A stretch of DNA of 64,000 bases. It comes from Bacillus xiapuensis. GTDB taxonomy: Bacteria > Bacillota > Bacilli > Bacillales > Domibacillaceae. The stretch lies in the NCBI RefSeq assembly GCF_002797355.1, contig NZ_KZ454939.1:2153875-2217874 (forward strand), read 5' to 3'. This document shows, in pieces, positions 40,689-49,734 of the stretch. The position numbers were made by a program, and so were the translations under genes. Positions within the stretch are counted from its first letter, which is position 1. Every line of letters begins with the position of its first letter. Below the pieces are notes generated by a model, which saw only the letters and a program-made list of their open reading frames with translations, was not told the DNA's origin and made no database searches.

Positions 40689-41489
40689 ATGAATGATCGC
40701 CGCAACCTCTATTTCTTCCAGAGCCGCCGGCAAAATGTAGCGGAGAAAGTGGAAGAACTGCACGAGCTTTCAGAGCAATACGGCTATACGGTCGTTGAAG
40801 ACCCAAAGGATGCCGACATTATTTTCAGTGTGGGCAGCGATGGAACATTCCTGCAGGCTGTTCAGAAGACAGGCTTCAGGCAGGACTGCCTATACGCCGG
40901 ATTGTCGGTATTCAACTCCTTAAACATGTATTGTGATTTTTCTGCCGACGATATTTCCGGCTTGATTGAAGTGATGAAAGGGGAAGAACTGGAAGTCCGA
41001 CGCTACCCGGTTCTGCAAATTACATTGGATAAGGATACTTCCTTTCATTGCTTGAATGAATTCAGCATTAAATCCAGTATTATCAAGACAATGGAAATGG
41101 ATGTATACATAAACGACCTCCACTTTGAAACCTTTCGCGGCGATGGCATGATTATTGCCACACCGACAGGCAGCACCGCCTACAACAAGTCGGTTGACGG
41201 AGCGATAGTCGATCCGCTGCTGCCATGCATGCAGGTCAGCGAACTTGCTTCTCTAAATAATAAACGGTACCGGACACTCGGCTCTTCTTTTATATTAAGC
41301 GACGACCGCACTCTTACCTTAAAGATGCTGAAAGGCAGCAATAATTATCCGATCATGGGCATCGATAATGAAGCGCTCAGCATTCAGCATATTGAAGAAA
41401 TTGATATTACCATCAGCGAGAAACGAATTAAAACATTAAAGCTGAAAAACAATTCATTTTGGCAAAAAGTTCAGCGTACATTTTTATAG
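40689..41489 (+). CDS. nadK2: NAD kinase NadK2 (YtdI)
   Basis: 266 residues. Phosphorylates NAD to NADP. The GGDGT motif reads VGSDGTFLQAVQ; NEFSIKSS and ATPTGSTAYNKSV follow as in the family. B. subtilis carries two NAD kinases and this position (beside sppA) is that of YtdI. AAGGGGGAA precedes the ATG. Confidence 0.93.
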   Translation: MNDRRNLYFFQSRRQNVAEKVEELHELSEQYGYTVVEDPKDADIIFSVGSDGTFLQAVQKTGFRQDCLYAGLSVFNSLNMYCDFSADDISGLIEVMKGEELEVRRYPVLQITLDKDTSFHCLNEFSIKSSIIKTMEMDVYINDLHFETFRGDGMIIATPTGSTAYNKSVDGAIVDPLLPCMQVSELASLNNKRYRTLGSSFILSDDRTLTLKMLKGSNNYPIMGIDNEALSIQHIEEIDITISEKRIKTLKLKNNSFWQKVQRTFL

Positions 41490-41594
41490 TTCGGTTCGAA
41501 AATTTCGCCATATCTTTTTGTTAAATAAATTAAGACAAAGGGATTCTGGAACATGAAAAAAGATTTCCTCAGTTTGTCGCCGAAAGGATAATTT

Positions 41595-41622
41595 CTGCTC
41601 TTCCCTCTAGAGGAAGGGGCAG
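41595..41622. other. Hairpin of unknown role
   Basis: CTGCTCTTCCCTC faces TAGAGGAAGGGGCAG, nearly perfect with no T-run on either strand. Possible RNA structure after nadK2. Confidence 0.4.
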
Positions 41623-41744
41623 TTCCGTGGCATAACTGTCAGCAGCATTCTTAGATTCATTCATAAAAAGTCACTCTTTTTTGAAATGAGGTGCAGTAGC
41701 TTCATTTTATTCAAGGGTAATTTTTTGCGGGCATTTCTTTCTTA

Positions 41745-41797
41745 ATAACGGAGGGCTGTCACAGAAAGCCAGTTTTCACTGGTTTTCTGGACAGCCC
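41745..41797. terminator. Long GGGCTGTC hairpin
   Basis: GGGCTGTC and GACAGCCC outer arms with inner AGAAAGCCAG/CTGGTTTTCT pairing. The plus side runs into CTTCTTTTG. A dispersed terminator-like element. Confidence 0.55.
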
Positions 41798-42009
41798 CTT
41801 CTTTTGTCAACTTTCTTTCCCTGCACTTTCAGATAAGTGAAGATAAACTTCTTCCACAATTCACGGAAGAAAAAGTAAACATCGCCTGCACCGGCCATTG
41901 ATTAACCCGCTTAAATGCATCCAACACATGCCACGCTTCCCGTTAAAGGCGGGTTTTGCCGCTCGGAGATGGCGAAATAGGATCGGCTTCTTTTACATAC
42001 TCTGAGCGA

Positions 42010-42948
42010 TTAAGCTCTTTTTTTATTGTCAAGGGGATGATTTTTCACGATCAGCCGCTTTTTTTGATACCATTTAGTTTGAGAGATGGAAAAGACAATA
42101 AGTGCCGCCCAAATAAAAGAAAAAGCGGCCAGCTGCTCTGCGGTAAACAGCTCATGGTAGACAAAAACGCCTAATAATAAAGTCATCGTCGGGGTAATGT
42201 ATTGCAAAAAACCGATCAAATAAAGCGGAATCTTCTGGGCTCCTTTCGCAAAAAGCAGGAGCGGAAGGGCGGTTACAGCTCCGCCTATTATCAACAATAA
42301 ATCGGTCGGCAAGGACACCGCAAACAGGGATAACTCCCCATGAAAGTATGTATAGAACAAAAAGATGAGAGCGGCCGGCGTCACAGCAGCCGTTTCCAAC
42401 GCCAGCCCGGCAGCGGCATCGACCTTTATCATTTTTTTAACTAATCCATACAGAGAAAATGAAACAGCTAAGCCGAGAGAGACCCACGGAAACCGGCCGT
42501 AGGAAGCTGCCATAATCACCACTCCGGCTGCCGCCAGAAAAAAAGAAAAAATTTGCGCCTTAGACAAAGACTCCTTCAAAATAAAAACACCTAATAATAC
42601 GCTCATCAGCGGATTAATATAATATCCAAGGCTCGTTTCGATCACTCGTCCATCGTTCACTGCCCAAATAAACAGAAACCAGTTGGCGCTCACAAGCAAG
42701 GAAGCCATTATTAAGGCAGCCGCCTGCTTCGGTTTAGCTTGCATTTCTTTTAATGTCTGCTTAAGCCGTGCCGCTTTTTTAGTAAGCAAAAGAAACAGAG
42801 CCATGGAGACAAAAGACCACAGCACCCGATTAGCTAAGATTTCATCCGCTGCCACATGCTCCAGCAACTTCCAATAAACAGGAAATACCCCCCATAGTAA
42901 ATACGCTATTCCCGTATAGACAACGCCTGCTTTTGTCTCTGCATTCAT
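42010..42948 (-). CDS. rarD: EamA/RarD family transporter
   Basis: 312 residues, ten TM helices of the drug/metabolite transporter type. The RarD signature GIAYLLWGVFPVYWKLLEHV opens the protein, with NWFLFIWAVNDGRVIETSLGYYINPL and LYLIGFLQYITPTMTLLLGVFVY further on. The family was named for chloramphenicol sensitivity, but the substrate is not established. It stands alone between two repeat-rich gaps. Confidence 0.88.
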   Translation of the reverse strand: MNAETKAGVVYTGIAYLLWGVFPVYWKLLEHVAADEILANRVLWSFVSMALFLLLTKKAARLKQTLKEMQAKPKQAAALIMASLLVSANWFLFIWAVNDGRVIETSLGYYINPLMSVLLGVFILKESLSKAQIFSFFLAAAGVVIMAASYGRFPWVSLGLAVSFSLYGLVKKMIKVDAAAGLALETAAVTPAALIFLFYTYFHGELSLFAVSLPTDLLLIIGGAVTALPLLLFAKGAQKIPLYLIGFLQYITPTMTLLLGVFVYHELFTAEQLAAFSFIWAALIVFSISQTKWYQKKRLIVKNHPLDNKKRA

Positions 42949-43059
42949 CTAATTATTTCCCCCCTCGAAATACTATCATTATATCGCGGCTTTGATTCAA
43001 AACCAATGATAGATGTACAATTTACAGAAGAATTAGAATTTTGGGGCACGTGATTATAG

Positions 43060-43262
43060 AAGTGAACTACCCGCCACCTGCGCTTCGCTTAGAGTTGGGG
43101 GCATCTAAGGTAATCGCACCTATCCGTAGGAAATTTACTTAGTATCGAGCCTATTCCATGCTCTATTTATGATTATTAGGCTACGCCTAACAGAAATCCA
43201 TCTCCCACTTTCACTAGTGCTGGTGCACTTCATATTTAGAAGTAGGAGGCTTCTTTTGGAAA
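43060..43262 (+). mobile_element. IS200/IS605-type right-end remnant (omega-RNA-like)
   Basis: The stretch starting GTGAACTACCCGCCACCTGC, a small hairpin, a TAGGCTACGCCTAA hairpin and the closing GAAGTAGGAGGCTTCTTTT resemble right ends of IS605/IS1341 elements, which also encode the guide RNA of TnpB. No tnpA or tnpB frame lies beside it. The resemblance is by memory, not by a search. Confidence 0.4.
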
Positions 43263-43274
43263 TCCGTTAAAAAA

Positions 43275-43394
43275 ATGCCGGGACAAAGGGTTTTCAGCTC
43301 GTAAAAAAGCCGAACTATTATTTAGAACTCTCCTTCAGAGTTTCTTAATAGTTCGGTTTTAATGATAGCAAATTTAGTTATGTCCCAGCCTCAT
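43275..43394 (-). repeat. GAGGCTGGGACA element, copy 1
   Basis: On the minus strand it opens ATGAGGCTGGGACATAACTA, 3 nt after the mbcS stop. It contains the hairpin CCGAACTATTA...TAATAGTTCGG followed by a T-run and closes with TTTGTCCCGGCAT, so its ends are inverted. It probably serves as the mbcS terminator. Confidence 0.7.
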
Positions 43395-43397
43395 CCG

Positions 43398-44978
43398 TTA
43401 ACTTCTCGCTCCGGCTTCTGATTGCCGCAACTCGATCCGGCGAATTTTTCCGGAAGTCGTCTTCGGAAGTTCTTTAATAAATTCAATCTTCCGCGGATAT
43501 TTGTAAGGAGCTGTCAGCAGCTTGACATGATCTTGCAGCTTCTTTACAAGCCCTGGTTCTTGAGCATCCACTCCATCTTGGAGGACGACAAATGCTTTGA
43601 CAACATGCCCCCGAATTTCGTCCGGACTGGCTACTACCGCACATTCCTTCACATCGGGATGTTTGACGAGCGAATCCTCCACTTCAAACGGACCGATTGT
43701 ATATCCGGAGCTGATAATAATATCATCCGTCCTCCCTTCAAACCAGTAATAGCCGTCTTCATCTTTTTGCGCCCGATCACCCGTCAGATAGTAATCCCCT
43801 CTGAACTGCATAGCTGTCCTTTCCGGATCCTTATAATACATTTTAAATAAAGCTGGCGTATCCTTATGCACGGCAATATCTCCTACTTCTCCCACTCCCA
43901 CTGGCTCGCCATCATCATTAATGATCTCCACGCGATTGCCCGGAGTGGGCTTGCCCATCGAGCCCGGTTTTACTTGCATTCCTTTAAGAACACCGATCAC
44001 AAGCGTGCTTTCCGTTTGGCCATAGCCATCGCGCACTTCCACATTGAAATACTTGCGGAATGTTTCGATCACTTCACGGTTGAGCGGCTCCCCCGCAGAA
44101 ACAGCGCTGTGCAGATGCTTTAAATGGTATTGCTGAAGACCGTCCACCTTTGCCATTAACCGGTACTCTGTCGGCGTACAGCATAAGACATTGACATGAT
44201 AGGCATCCAGTAGCTCTAAATACTTCTTCGGATCAAAGCGGCCATGGTAAACAAATCCTGTTGCTCCCGATCCGAGAACAGATAAGAACGGGCTCCATAT
44301 CCACTTTTGCCAGCCGGGTCCTGCCGTTGCCCATACGGTATCGCCATCTTGAATATCAAGCCAGTTCGGGGCCGCCGTTCGCAAATGAGCATAACCCCAA
44401 GCATGGGTATGAACGACTCCTTTTGGATTGCCTGTCGTGCCGGACGTATAAGGCAAAAATGCGATATCCTCTCTGGAGTTATTTCCCATAATCAGTTGAT
44501 CAGCCGCCCCCTGCATTTCCTCTTGCAAGTTAATCCACCCGGAGACTTTACCGCCAAGGGAAAATTTAACGAGCTGCGTAATTTTGTCAGCTTGATTAAA
44601 TAACTCGGTAAACGGGGCATAAGAGGCGACTGCCTTCGCTCCGGCGTGTTCCATCCGGTAGTTTAGATCTTTCGTCCGCAGCAGCTCCGAGCACGGAATA
44701 ACGACCAGCCCCGCCTTTAAGGCGCCTAAGATCACTTCATAAGCTTCAACTAGCCGGGGAACCATAATCAAAACCGGATCGCCTTTTTTTAACCCATATT
44801 CCTTGAAAACGTTACCAATTTTGTTCGCCGCTTTCGTTAACGCTGCGTACGTAATTTCTTTTCGCTCTCCAGCTTCATTCTCCCACTTTAATGCCACACG
44901 GTTCGGGTCTTTTGCAAATTTCTCTATCTCCATGACAATGTTATACGTTTCTGGAGCTAATAAACCCTCTCTTCTCAT
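43398..44978 (-). CDS. mbcS: Acyl-CoA synthetase MbcS (YtcI)
   Basis: 526 residues, ANL superfamily. Motifs: FLPYTSGTTGNPKGVVHTHA (P-loop), GYGQTEST, YYLTGDRAQKDEDGYYWFEGR and the C-terminal KTTSGKIRRIEL with the catalytic Lys. It activates a short or branched acid to its CoA ester; B. subtilis YtcI prefers 2-methylbutyrate. GGGGGAAAG precedes the ATG. Distinct from AcsA at the window end. Confidence 0.85.
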   Translation of the reverse strand: MRREGLLAPETYNIVMEIEKFAKDPNRVALKWENEAGERKEITYAALTKAANKIGNVFKEYGLKKGDPVLIMVPRLVEAYEVILGALKAGLVVIPCSELLRTKDLNYRMEHAGAKAVASYAPFTELFNQADKITQLVKFSLGGKVSGWINLQEEMQGAADQLIMGNNSREDIAFLPYTSGTTGNPKGVVHTHAWGYAHLRTAAPNWLDIQDGDTVWATAGPGWQKWIWSPFLSVLGSGATGFVYHGRFDPKKYLELLDAYHVNVLCCTPTEYRLMAKVDGLQQYHLKHLHSAVSAGEPLNREVIETFRKYFNVEVRDGYGQTESTLVIGVLKGMQVKPGSMGKPTPGNRVEIINDDGEPVGVGEVGDIAVHKDTPALFKMYYKDPERTAMQFRGDYYLTGDRAQKDEDGYYWFEGRTDDIIISSGYTIGPFEVEDSLVKHPDVKECAVVASPDEIRGHVVKAFVVLQDGVDAQEPGLVKKLQDHVKLLTAPYKYPRKIEFIKELPKTTSGKIRRIELRQSEAGARS

Positions 44979-45088
44979 TGGCTTTCCCCCTTTTTTATTA
45001 TAAAAAGATTATACTAAATTATCGGAAATTTTAAAATATTATTATTTTTAATCACCGGTCAAAACAGCCTCTTCGGATTAATGTGAAA

Positions 45089-45200
45089 CTTCAAACAGAT
45101 GAATTTCTTTCCTATTGAAAAGAAGAACAAAGTCTATCCTTACTACGCCCTGCTGCTGTGTCTTTGTCAGCTGAACCGTGCAAAACCGAATAAATCGTGC
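45089..45200 (+). repeat. Dispersed CTTCAAACAG repeat, copy C
   Basis: CTTCAAACAG, AAGAAGAACAAAGTCTATC, GTCAGCTG at +77 and CCGAATAAATCGTGC at the end, in the same order and near the same spacing as copy B. Confidence 0.6.
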
Positions 45201-45284
45201 TTAAAGGTTTCATGATCCCCACGTTGGCATTTGCATCTTCGCTCCAATCGTTATGCGAAAATTTTCCCGCACTTTGCCTGCGGG

Positions 45285-45322
45285 AATAAAAAAGGAGACT
45301 GTCCGTTTTCTCAGACAGCCTC
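45285..45322 (-). terminator. Terminator of thiI
   Basis: On the minus strand GAGGCTGTC pairs with GGACAGTCTC (one G-T), followed by six T, starting 7 nt after the thiI stop. Confidence 0.85.
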
Positions 45323-45328
45323 TGTTAC

Positions 45329-46531
45329 TTAAAGAAGATCCGCTAATGCCTGATCGGTTTTTTCTTCAGGAAGCCGAATGGTCGCGGTCTGTTCAACAGC
45401 CTCTGCTATTAAAGGTTCAAAATCAACAAAGCTTTCAAAGCGCTGAACCTTCTCGAGCTTCGGCCGTGTTTTTGGGGATGGCGGTGTAAAAATCGTACAG
45501 CAATCCTCGTACGGCAAAATAGAAATATCATGCGTGCCTATTTGCTTAGCAAGCTCAATGATTTCCAGCTTATCCATGGCAACGAGCGGCCGCAAAACTG
45601 GGGTAGAGGTCACTTCATTGATCGCCCTCATGCTTTCCAATGTTTGGCTGGCTACTTGCCCGAGACTTTCCCCAGTCACCAGAGCAAGCCCGCCTTCCTT
45701 TTCGCGGATTCTATCCGCGACGATCAGCATCAATCGCCGAGTGGAAGTCATTGTATAACTGCTCGGCACCTGCTCTTGAATCTTTTGCTGAATCGCTGTA
45801 AACGGCACGATATGCACGTTGATCGGCATGCCTAATTCGGTCAGCTTCTCCGCAAGATCCAGTACCTTTTGCTTGGCGCGCTCGCTCGTATATGGCGGGC
45901 TGTGAAAATGAATGGCTTCAATCTCTACCCCCCGCTTTAACATCATGTAACCGGCTACCGGGCTGTCAAGTCCTCCTGAAAGCAGCAGCATCGCCTTGCC
46001 GCTTGCGCCGATAGGTAAGCCGCCGGCGCCGTTGTATTTTTCACAGGATAAATAGACGCCTTCCTTGCGAACTTCCACAAGCAGATTAACATCCGGATGC
46101 TTCACATCCACCTTCAGCCCAGTTATATTTCTTAATATATATGCACCGATTTCATAGTTAATTTCATTTGTGTTTAATTCAAAGCGCTTGTCAGAGCGGC
46201 GTGTCGTTACTTTAAATGTTTGGCCTTGGCTGAAGTTTTTCCGCACAAGCGCAAGCCCCGCTTCCTTCATATCCTCAATCTTCTTTTCCGTGCGCACGAC
46301 CGGGCTGAACGATTGAATGCCGAACACGCAAGAGAGCTTTTCTTTAACGTCTTCAAACGGTGTGCCGTTAAGGTGGATGTACATGCGGTCGCGGGCCGTT
46401 TTAATAGCGATTCGCTCATGCTCCTTTAATACGCTAAGAAGATTTTGTTTTACTTTTTGAATAAACTGATTGCGGTTGCGCCCTTTAGTGGACAATTCTC
46501 CATACCGGACGAGTACGCGGTCATAATTCAT
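45329..46531 (-). CDS. thiI: tRNA 4-thiouridine synthase ThiI
   Basis: 400 residues. THUMP domain (about 60-165) and PP-loop ATPase with LLSGGLDSPVAGYMMLKRG. The C-terminal rhodanese domain of E. coli ThiI is absent, as in B. subtilis. It makes s4U8 in tRNA with sulfur from the desulfurase encoded 11 bp upstream. The start at 46531 has GAGGTG at 6 nt. Confidence 0.94.
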   Translation of the reverse strand: MNYDRVLVRYGELSTKGRNRNQFIQKVKQNLLSVLKEHERIAIKTARDRMYIHLNGTPFEDVKEKLSCVFGIQSFSPVVRTEKKIEDMKEAGLALVRKNFSQGQTFKVTTRRSDKRFELNTNEINYEIGAYILRNITGLKVDVKHPDVNLLVEVRKEGVYLSCEKYNGAGGLPIGASGKAMLLLSGGLDSPVAGYMMLKRGVEIEAIHFHSPPYTSERAKQKVLDLAEKLTELGMPINVHIVPFTAIQQKIQEQVPSSYTMTSTRRLMLIVADRIREKEGGLALVTGESLGQVASQTLESMRAINEVTSTPVLRPLVAMDKLEIIELAKQIGTHDISILPYEDCCTIFTPPSPKTRPKLEKVQRFESFVDFEPLIAEAVEQTATIRLPEEKTDQALADLL

Positions 46532-46542
46532 TGCCTTCACCT

Positions 46543-47673
46543 CTAAATTTTCGTTAAGTTAGGTAAGATTTCTTTCAGCTGCTTTATAAATAAAATGGCT
46601 TCTTCCATGGTGTTATTGTAAGCTAGACTGATTCTAATGCCGTTCTCCGCTGTTTGCGGAGGCAGCCCCATTGCTGTCAGAACAGCGCTCGGCTTCTTCT
46701 GTTTGGACGAACAAGCGCTGGCAGTGGACACGTAACAGTTCTTCTCCTCTAAGGCATGCACAAGCACCTCGCCTTTTACGCCAGCGATGGAAAAGTTTAA
46801 AATATGCGGAGCACAGCCCATTTTTGGGGTATGAATCTGCGCGCCATCCAGCTGTTCTAATTCTCCCCGCAAAAACCGTTGAATCTCCTTCATTGTTCCG
46901 CCTGACTGCCCTCTTTTTTCTTCTGTCATTCTGAGTGCTTTTGCCATAGCCGCAATGCCGCCAGGGTTCTCTGTGCCGCTGCGCATATTGCTTTCTTGAT
47001 TGCCTCCGGATAAGAGAGGAGACAGCTGAACCCCTTGCTTTTTATACAAGATACCATTGCCTTTTAACCCATGAAATTTATGAGCCGAGAGGGAGCATAA
47101 ATCGATGTGCTGCAAATCCAAAGAAAGCTTCCCGCGGCCTTGTATATCATCTACATGGAACAGAACTTTTGAATACCCAGCCAGCAAGCGGCCGAGTTCC
47201 TCTACCGGCTGGATCGTTCCGATTTCATTGTTTACATGCATAATGGAAACCAAAATAGTCTCCTCCTTCAACGCCTGTTTCACATCCTCAACCGCCACGC
47301 GCCCTTCCTTGTCCACAGGCAAGTAAGTAATGTGAAACCCAAGATCTTCCAGTTGCCGGCACGCATTGAGGACAGATGGATGTTCTGTTACTTGCGTAAT
47401 AATATGTCTTCCCCGGTCTTTATATTGAAGGGCTGCACCTTTAATAGCTAAATTATTTGCCTCTGTCCCTCCGGAGGTAAAGATCACTTCTTCCGGCTTG
47501 GCGCCCATTAAAGAAGCGATTTGCTTCCTGGCGCCAGACAGCAGCCGCTCCGCCTGCATGCCCAGATAATGAAGGGAAGACGGATTGCCGAACCATTCTT
47601 CATTCACGTTCACGAAAGCGGATAGAGCCTCTTTATAAGGTTTTGTCGTTGCACTATTATCGAAGTATATCAT
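46543..47673 (-). CDS. nifZ: Cysteine desulfurase (NifS-like, ThiI partner)
   Basis: PLP enzyme giving persulfide sulfur from cysteine. 376 residues from MIYFDNSATTKPY. The PLP Lys is in LCSLSAHKFHGLKGNG and the catalytic Cys in VSTASACSSKQKKP (about 325). Longer in-frame starts lack family similarity. The short gap to thiI and B. subtilis NifZ-ThiI pairing point to tRNA thiolation as its job. Confidence 0.9.
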   Translation of the reverse strand: MIYFDNSATTKPYKEALSAFVNVNEEWFGNPSSLHYLGMQAERLLSGARKQIASLMGAKPEEVIFTSGGTEANNLAIKGAALQYKDRGRHIITQVTEHPSVLNACRQLEDLGFHITYLPVDKEGRVAVEDVKQALKEETILVSIMHVNNEIGTIQPVEELGRLLAGYSKVLFHVDDIQGRGKLSLDLQHIDLCSLSAHKFHGLKGNGILYKKQGVQLSPLLSGGNQESNMRSGTENPGGIAAMAKALRMTEEKRGQSGGTMKEIQRFLRGELEQLDGAQIHTPKMGCAPHILNFSIAGVKGEVLVHALEEKNCYVSTASACSSKQKKPSAVLTAMGLPPQTAENGIRISLAYNNTMEEAILFIKQLKEILPNLTKI

Positions 47674-47841
47674 GATAAGCACCTGCTTTATTCCTTTTAG
47701 GTCACCCTTTATCATAACACAGCCGCTTTTTGAAGAAAACTAAGTCTGAATTTTCTCACTTTTAATTTTATTAACAAAACCTTAATCTTTTATGATATTA
47801 TTTTTCTTTGTGAAATGATTTAGAATTCAAGGAGGATCTTT

Positions 47842-49173
47842 ATGGCTAAATCAGCCTTAACAGCCAAAGAAATTTTAGCTATTGGACTCATGCTTTTTGC
47901 TTTATTTCTAGGAGCAGGCAATATGATTTTTCCTCCCTTTCTTGGTCAGCAAGCTGGAGATAACGTTTGGCTTGGAACCGGAGGGTTTTTAGTAACAGGT
48001 GTGGGCTTGCCTTTACTGGGGGTTATCGCGATCGCCAAGGCAGGGGGAAGTGTAGAGGCCATCGCCGGCCGGGTGTCACCGCTTTTTGGCCTCATATTTA
48101 CAGCCATCATGTATTTGGCCATCGGGCCGTTTTTCGGTATCCCAAGAACAGGCACCGTTGCCTATGAAATTTCTGTATCGCCATTTTTGTCAGAAAATTT
48201 AAATAATCATCCTTTTTCATTATTTTTGTTTACGGTACTGTTTTTTGCATTGACCGCTTGGTTGGCTATGAACCCAACGAAGCTTGTAGATCGGATCGGC
48301 AAATTTTTAACACCCGCTTTGCTGATTATTCTCGCTGTCTTGGTCAGCAAAAATTTCTTTTATCCGATGGGGCAGATCCAGCCGGCTCAGGCTGACTATG
48401 CTTCAGCACCAATATTTAAGGGATTTATTGAAGGCTATTTAACAATGGATACGATCGCTGCTTTAATCTTTGGGATTGTTGTCATCTCGGCCATTAAACA
48501 AAAAGGAGCGACAACGGAAAAAGAAATTGCGAAGGTCTGCATTCAAGCTGGAATAATTGCCGCAGCCGGATTAGCGCTTGTGTATGTATCCCTAGCATTT
48601 ATCGGTGCCACAAGCCCGGAAGCCATTGGCATGAAAGCGAACGGAGGCGCCATTCTTTCAGGAGCAGCCACATACCTATACGGCTCAGCCGGCAAAATCA
48701 TATTGGGCTTAGCCATTTTATTTGCGTGTATTACAACCTCGGTCGGACTTGTATCAGCAACAGCTCAGTATTTCAGCCGGTTATCGTCCAAGCTTTCTTA
48801 CTCTGCTTTAGTCATTATCCTGTCCGCCTTCAGCATGATCGTTGCTAACGCCGGTTTAACGAAACTGATTGCCGTCTCGCTGCCCGTGCTCGTGATCATT
48901 TATCCATTAGCCATCGTCCTGCTGCTGCTGTCCTTTATCGACCCGCTCTTCAAAGGCTACTCTGCCGTCTATATTGGCGCCTTAGTGCCTACTGCAATGA
49001 TCAGCCTGCTCGACGGGTTAAAAACAGCCGGATGGAATGTCCAAATTCTCACTGACCAGCTGCAATTTATCCCGTTCCTCTCCCTAGGCATCGGCTGGCT
49101 GGCACCCGCGCTCATCGGCGCGCTCACCGGTTTCATCCTAGCCAACACCCTAGGCTGGAAAACCACTTACTAA
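47842..49173 (+). CDS. braB: Branched-chain amino acid transporter (BrnQ/BraB type)
   Basis: 443 residues, twelve TM helices, LIVCS family. The typical N-terminus LFLGAGNMIFPPFLGQQAGD and the segment GPFFGIPRTGTVAYE are present. It imports isoleucine, leucine and valine with sodium or proton. AAGGAGG precedes the ATG. Position next to nifZ-thiI matches B. subtilis braB. The stop codon TAA directly abuts the 124-bp repeats. Confidence 0.93.
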   Translation: MAKSALTAKEILAIGLMLFALFLGAGNMIFPPFLGQQAGDNVWLGTGGFLVTGVGLPLLGVIAIAKAGGSVEAIAGRVSPLFGLIFTAIMYLAIGPFFGIPRTGTVAYEISVSPFLSENLNNHPFSLFLFTVLFFALTAWLAMNPTKLVDRIGKFLTPALLIILAVLVSKNFFYPMGQIQPAQADYASAPIFKGFIEGYLTMDTIAALIFGIVVISAIKQKGATTEKEIAKVCIQAGIIAAAGLALVYVSLAFIGATSPEAIGMKANGGAILSGAATYLYGSAGKIILGLAILFACITTSVGLVSATAQYFSRLSSKLSYSALVIILSAFSMIVANAGLTKLIAVSLPVLVIIYPLAIVLLLLSFIDPLFKGYSAVYIGALVPTAMISLLDGLKTAGWNVQILTDQLQFIPFLSLGIGWLAPALIGALTGFILANTLGWKTTY

Positions 49174-49545
49174 CGAAAAGCGGAAGGCGCTCGTTCAGCC
49201 CCGACAAGCACAAGAACAGCTGACTGCAAGGTTGTTCTTAAACCTTGAAGACAGATGAGCTTGTGACCTCGAGGGGCTAGCGCCGGCAGCTGGATCACGA
49301 AAAGCGGAAGGCGCTCGTCCAGCCCCGACAAGCACAAGAACAGCTGACTGCAAGGTTGTTCTTGAACCTTGAAGACAGATGAGCTTGTGACCTCGAGGGG
49401 CTAGCGCCTGCAGCTGGATCACGAAAAGCGGAAGGCGCTCGTTCAGCCCCGACAAGCACAAGACAGAACGCATAGAAAGGTGCTCTTTGCCTTTCTGGGC
49501 GGGCCTCCTTGTGACCTTGAGCCCCAAGGAGGCGAAGCTGGCGAA
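49174..49545 (+). repeat. Three tandem 124-bp hairpin repeats
   Basis: Units start at 49174, 49298 and 49422 with CGAAAAGCGGAAGGCGCTCG. The first two are nearly identical; the third keeps the outer half and differs inside. Each unit folds: GGCGCT...AGCCCC...CACAAG pairs with CTTGTG...GGGGCT...AGCGCC, with an inner CAAGGTT/AACCTTG hairpin. This type of repeat is common in Bacillus genomes. Confidence 0.85.
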
Positions 49546-49572
49546 TGAACAGCAGACATATAGACCTTCTTG

Positions 49573-49610
49573 CCCTTGATGATGCCAGCAGGTATTATCA
49601 AGGGTTTTCT
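49573..49610 (+). terminator. Terminator of braB
   Basis: CCCTTGAT, 16 nt, ATCAAGGG then TTTTC. It follows the tandem repeats, about 400 bp after the stop. Confidence 0.75.
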
Positions 49611-49734
49611 GCTGAATGGGGCTGCGAGCCACTCGTCAATAGTCTTTTCTGCTATTTCTCCATTGATGCGTCATATGCCTTTTGAAAAAAATAGCTGCCA
49701 TCCGGAACTCTTTCCCTCCACCGTTCAATGTAAA

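Larger units (their letters stand above)
41490..42009. other. Intergenic region nadK2/rarD
   Basis: 520 bp without a supported gene. It holds a 12-bp hairpin at 41595-41622 with no T-run, a long hairpin of the GGGCTGTC type at 41745-41797 and a small CCCGCTT/AGGCGGG repeat near 41905-41955. Confidence 0.5.
44979..45328. other. Intergenic region thiI/mbcS
   Basis: 350 bp holding the mbcS promoter region, repeat copy C (45089-45200), a CCCGCA/TGCGGG hairpin at 45265-45285 and the thiI terminator. Confidence 0.6.

Noticed and set aside
43060-43262. Riboswitch upstream of rarD or mbcS
   Set aside because: The gap follows the mbcS stop and lies upstream of rarD only in the opposite orientation to the hairpins; the sequence looks more like an IS end.
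49174-49545. CRISPR-like array
   Set aside because: The repeat unit is 124 bp with no spacers and there are no cas genes; it is a tandem hairpin repeat.
49195-49632. 145-residue minus-strand ORF in the tandem repeat
   Set aside because: It is made of the 124-bp repeat read through twice, so the protein repeats itself. No ribosome binding site.
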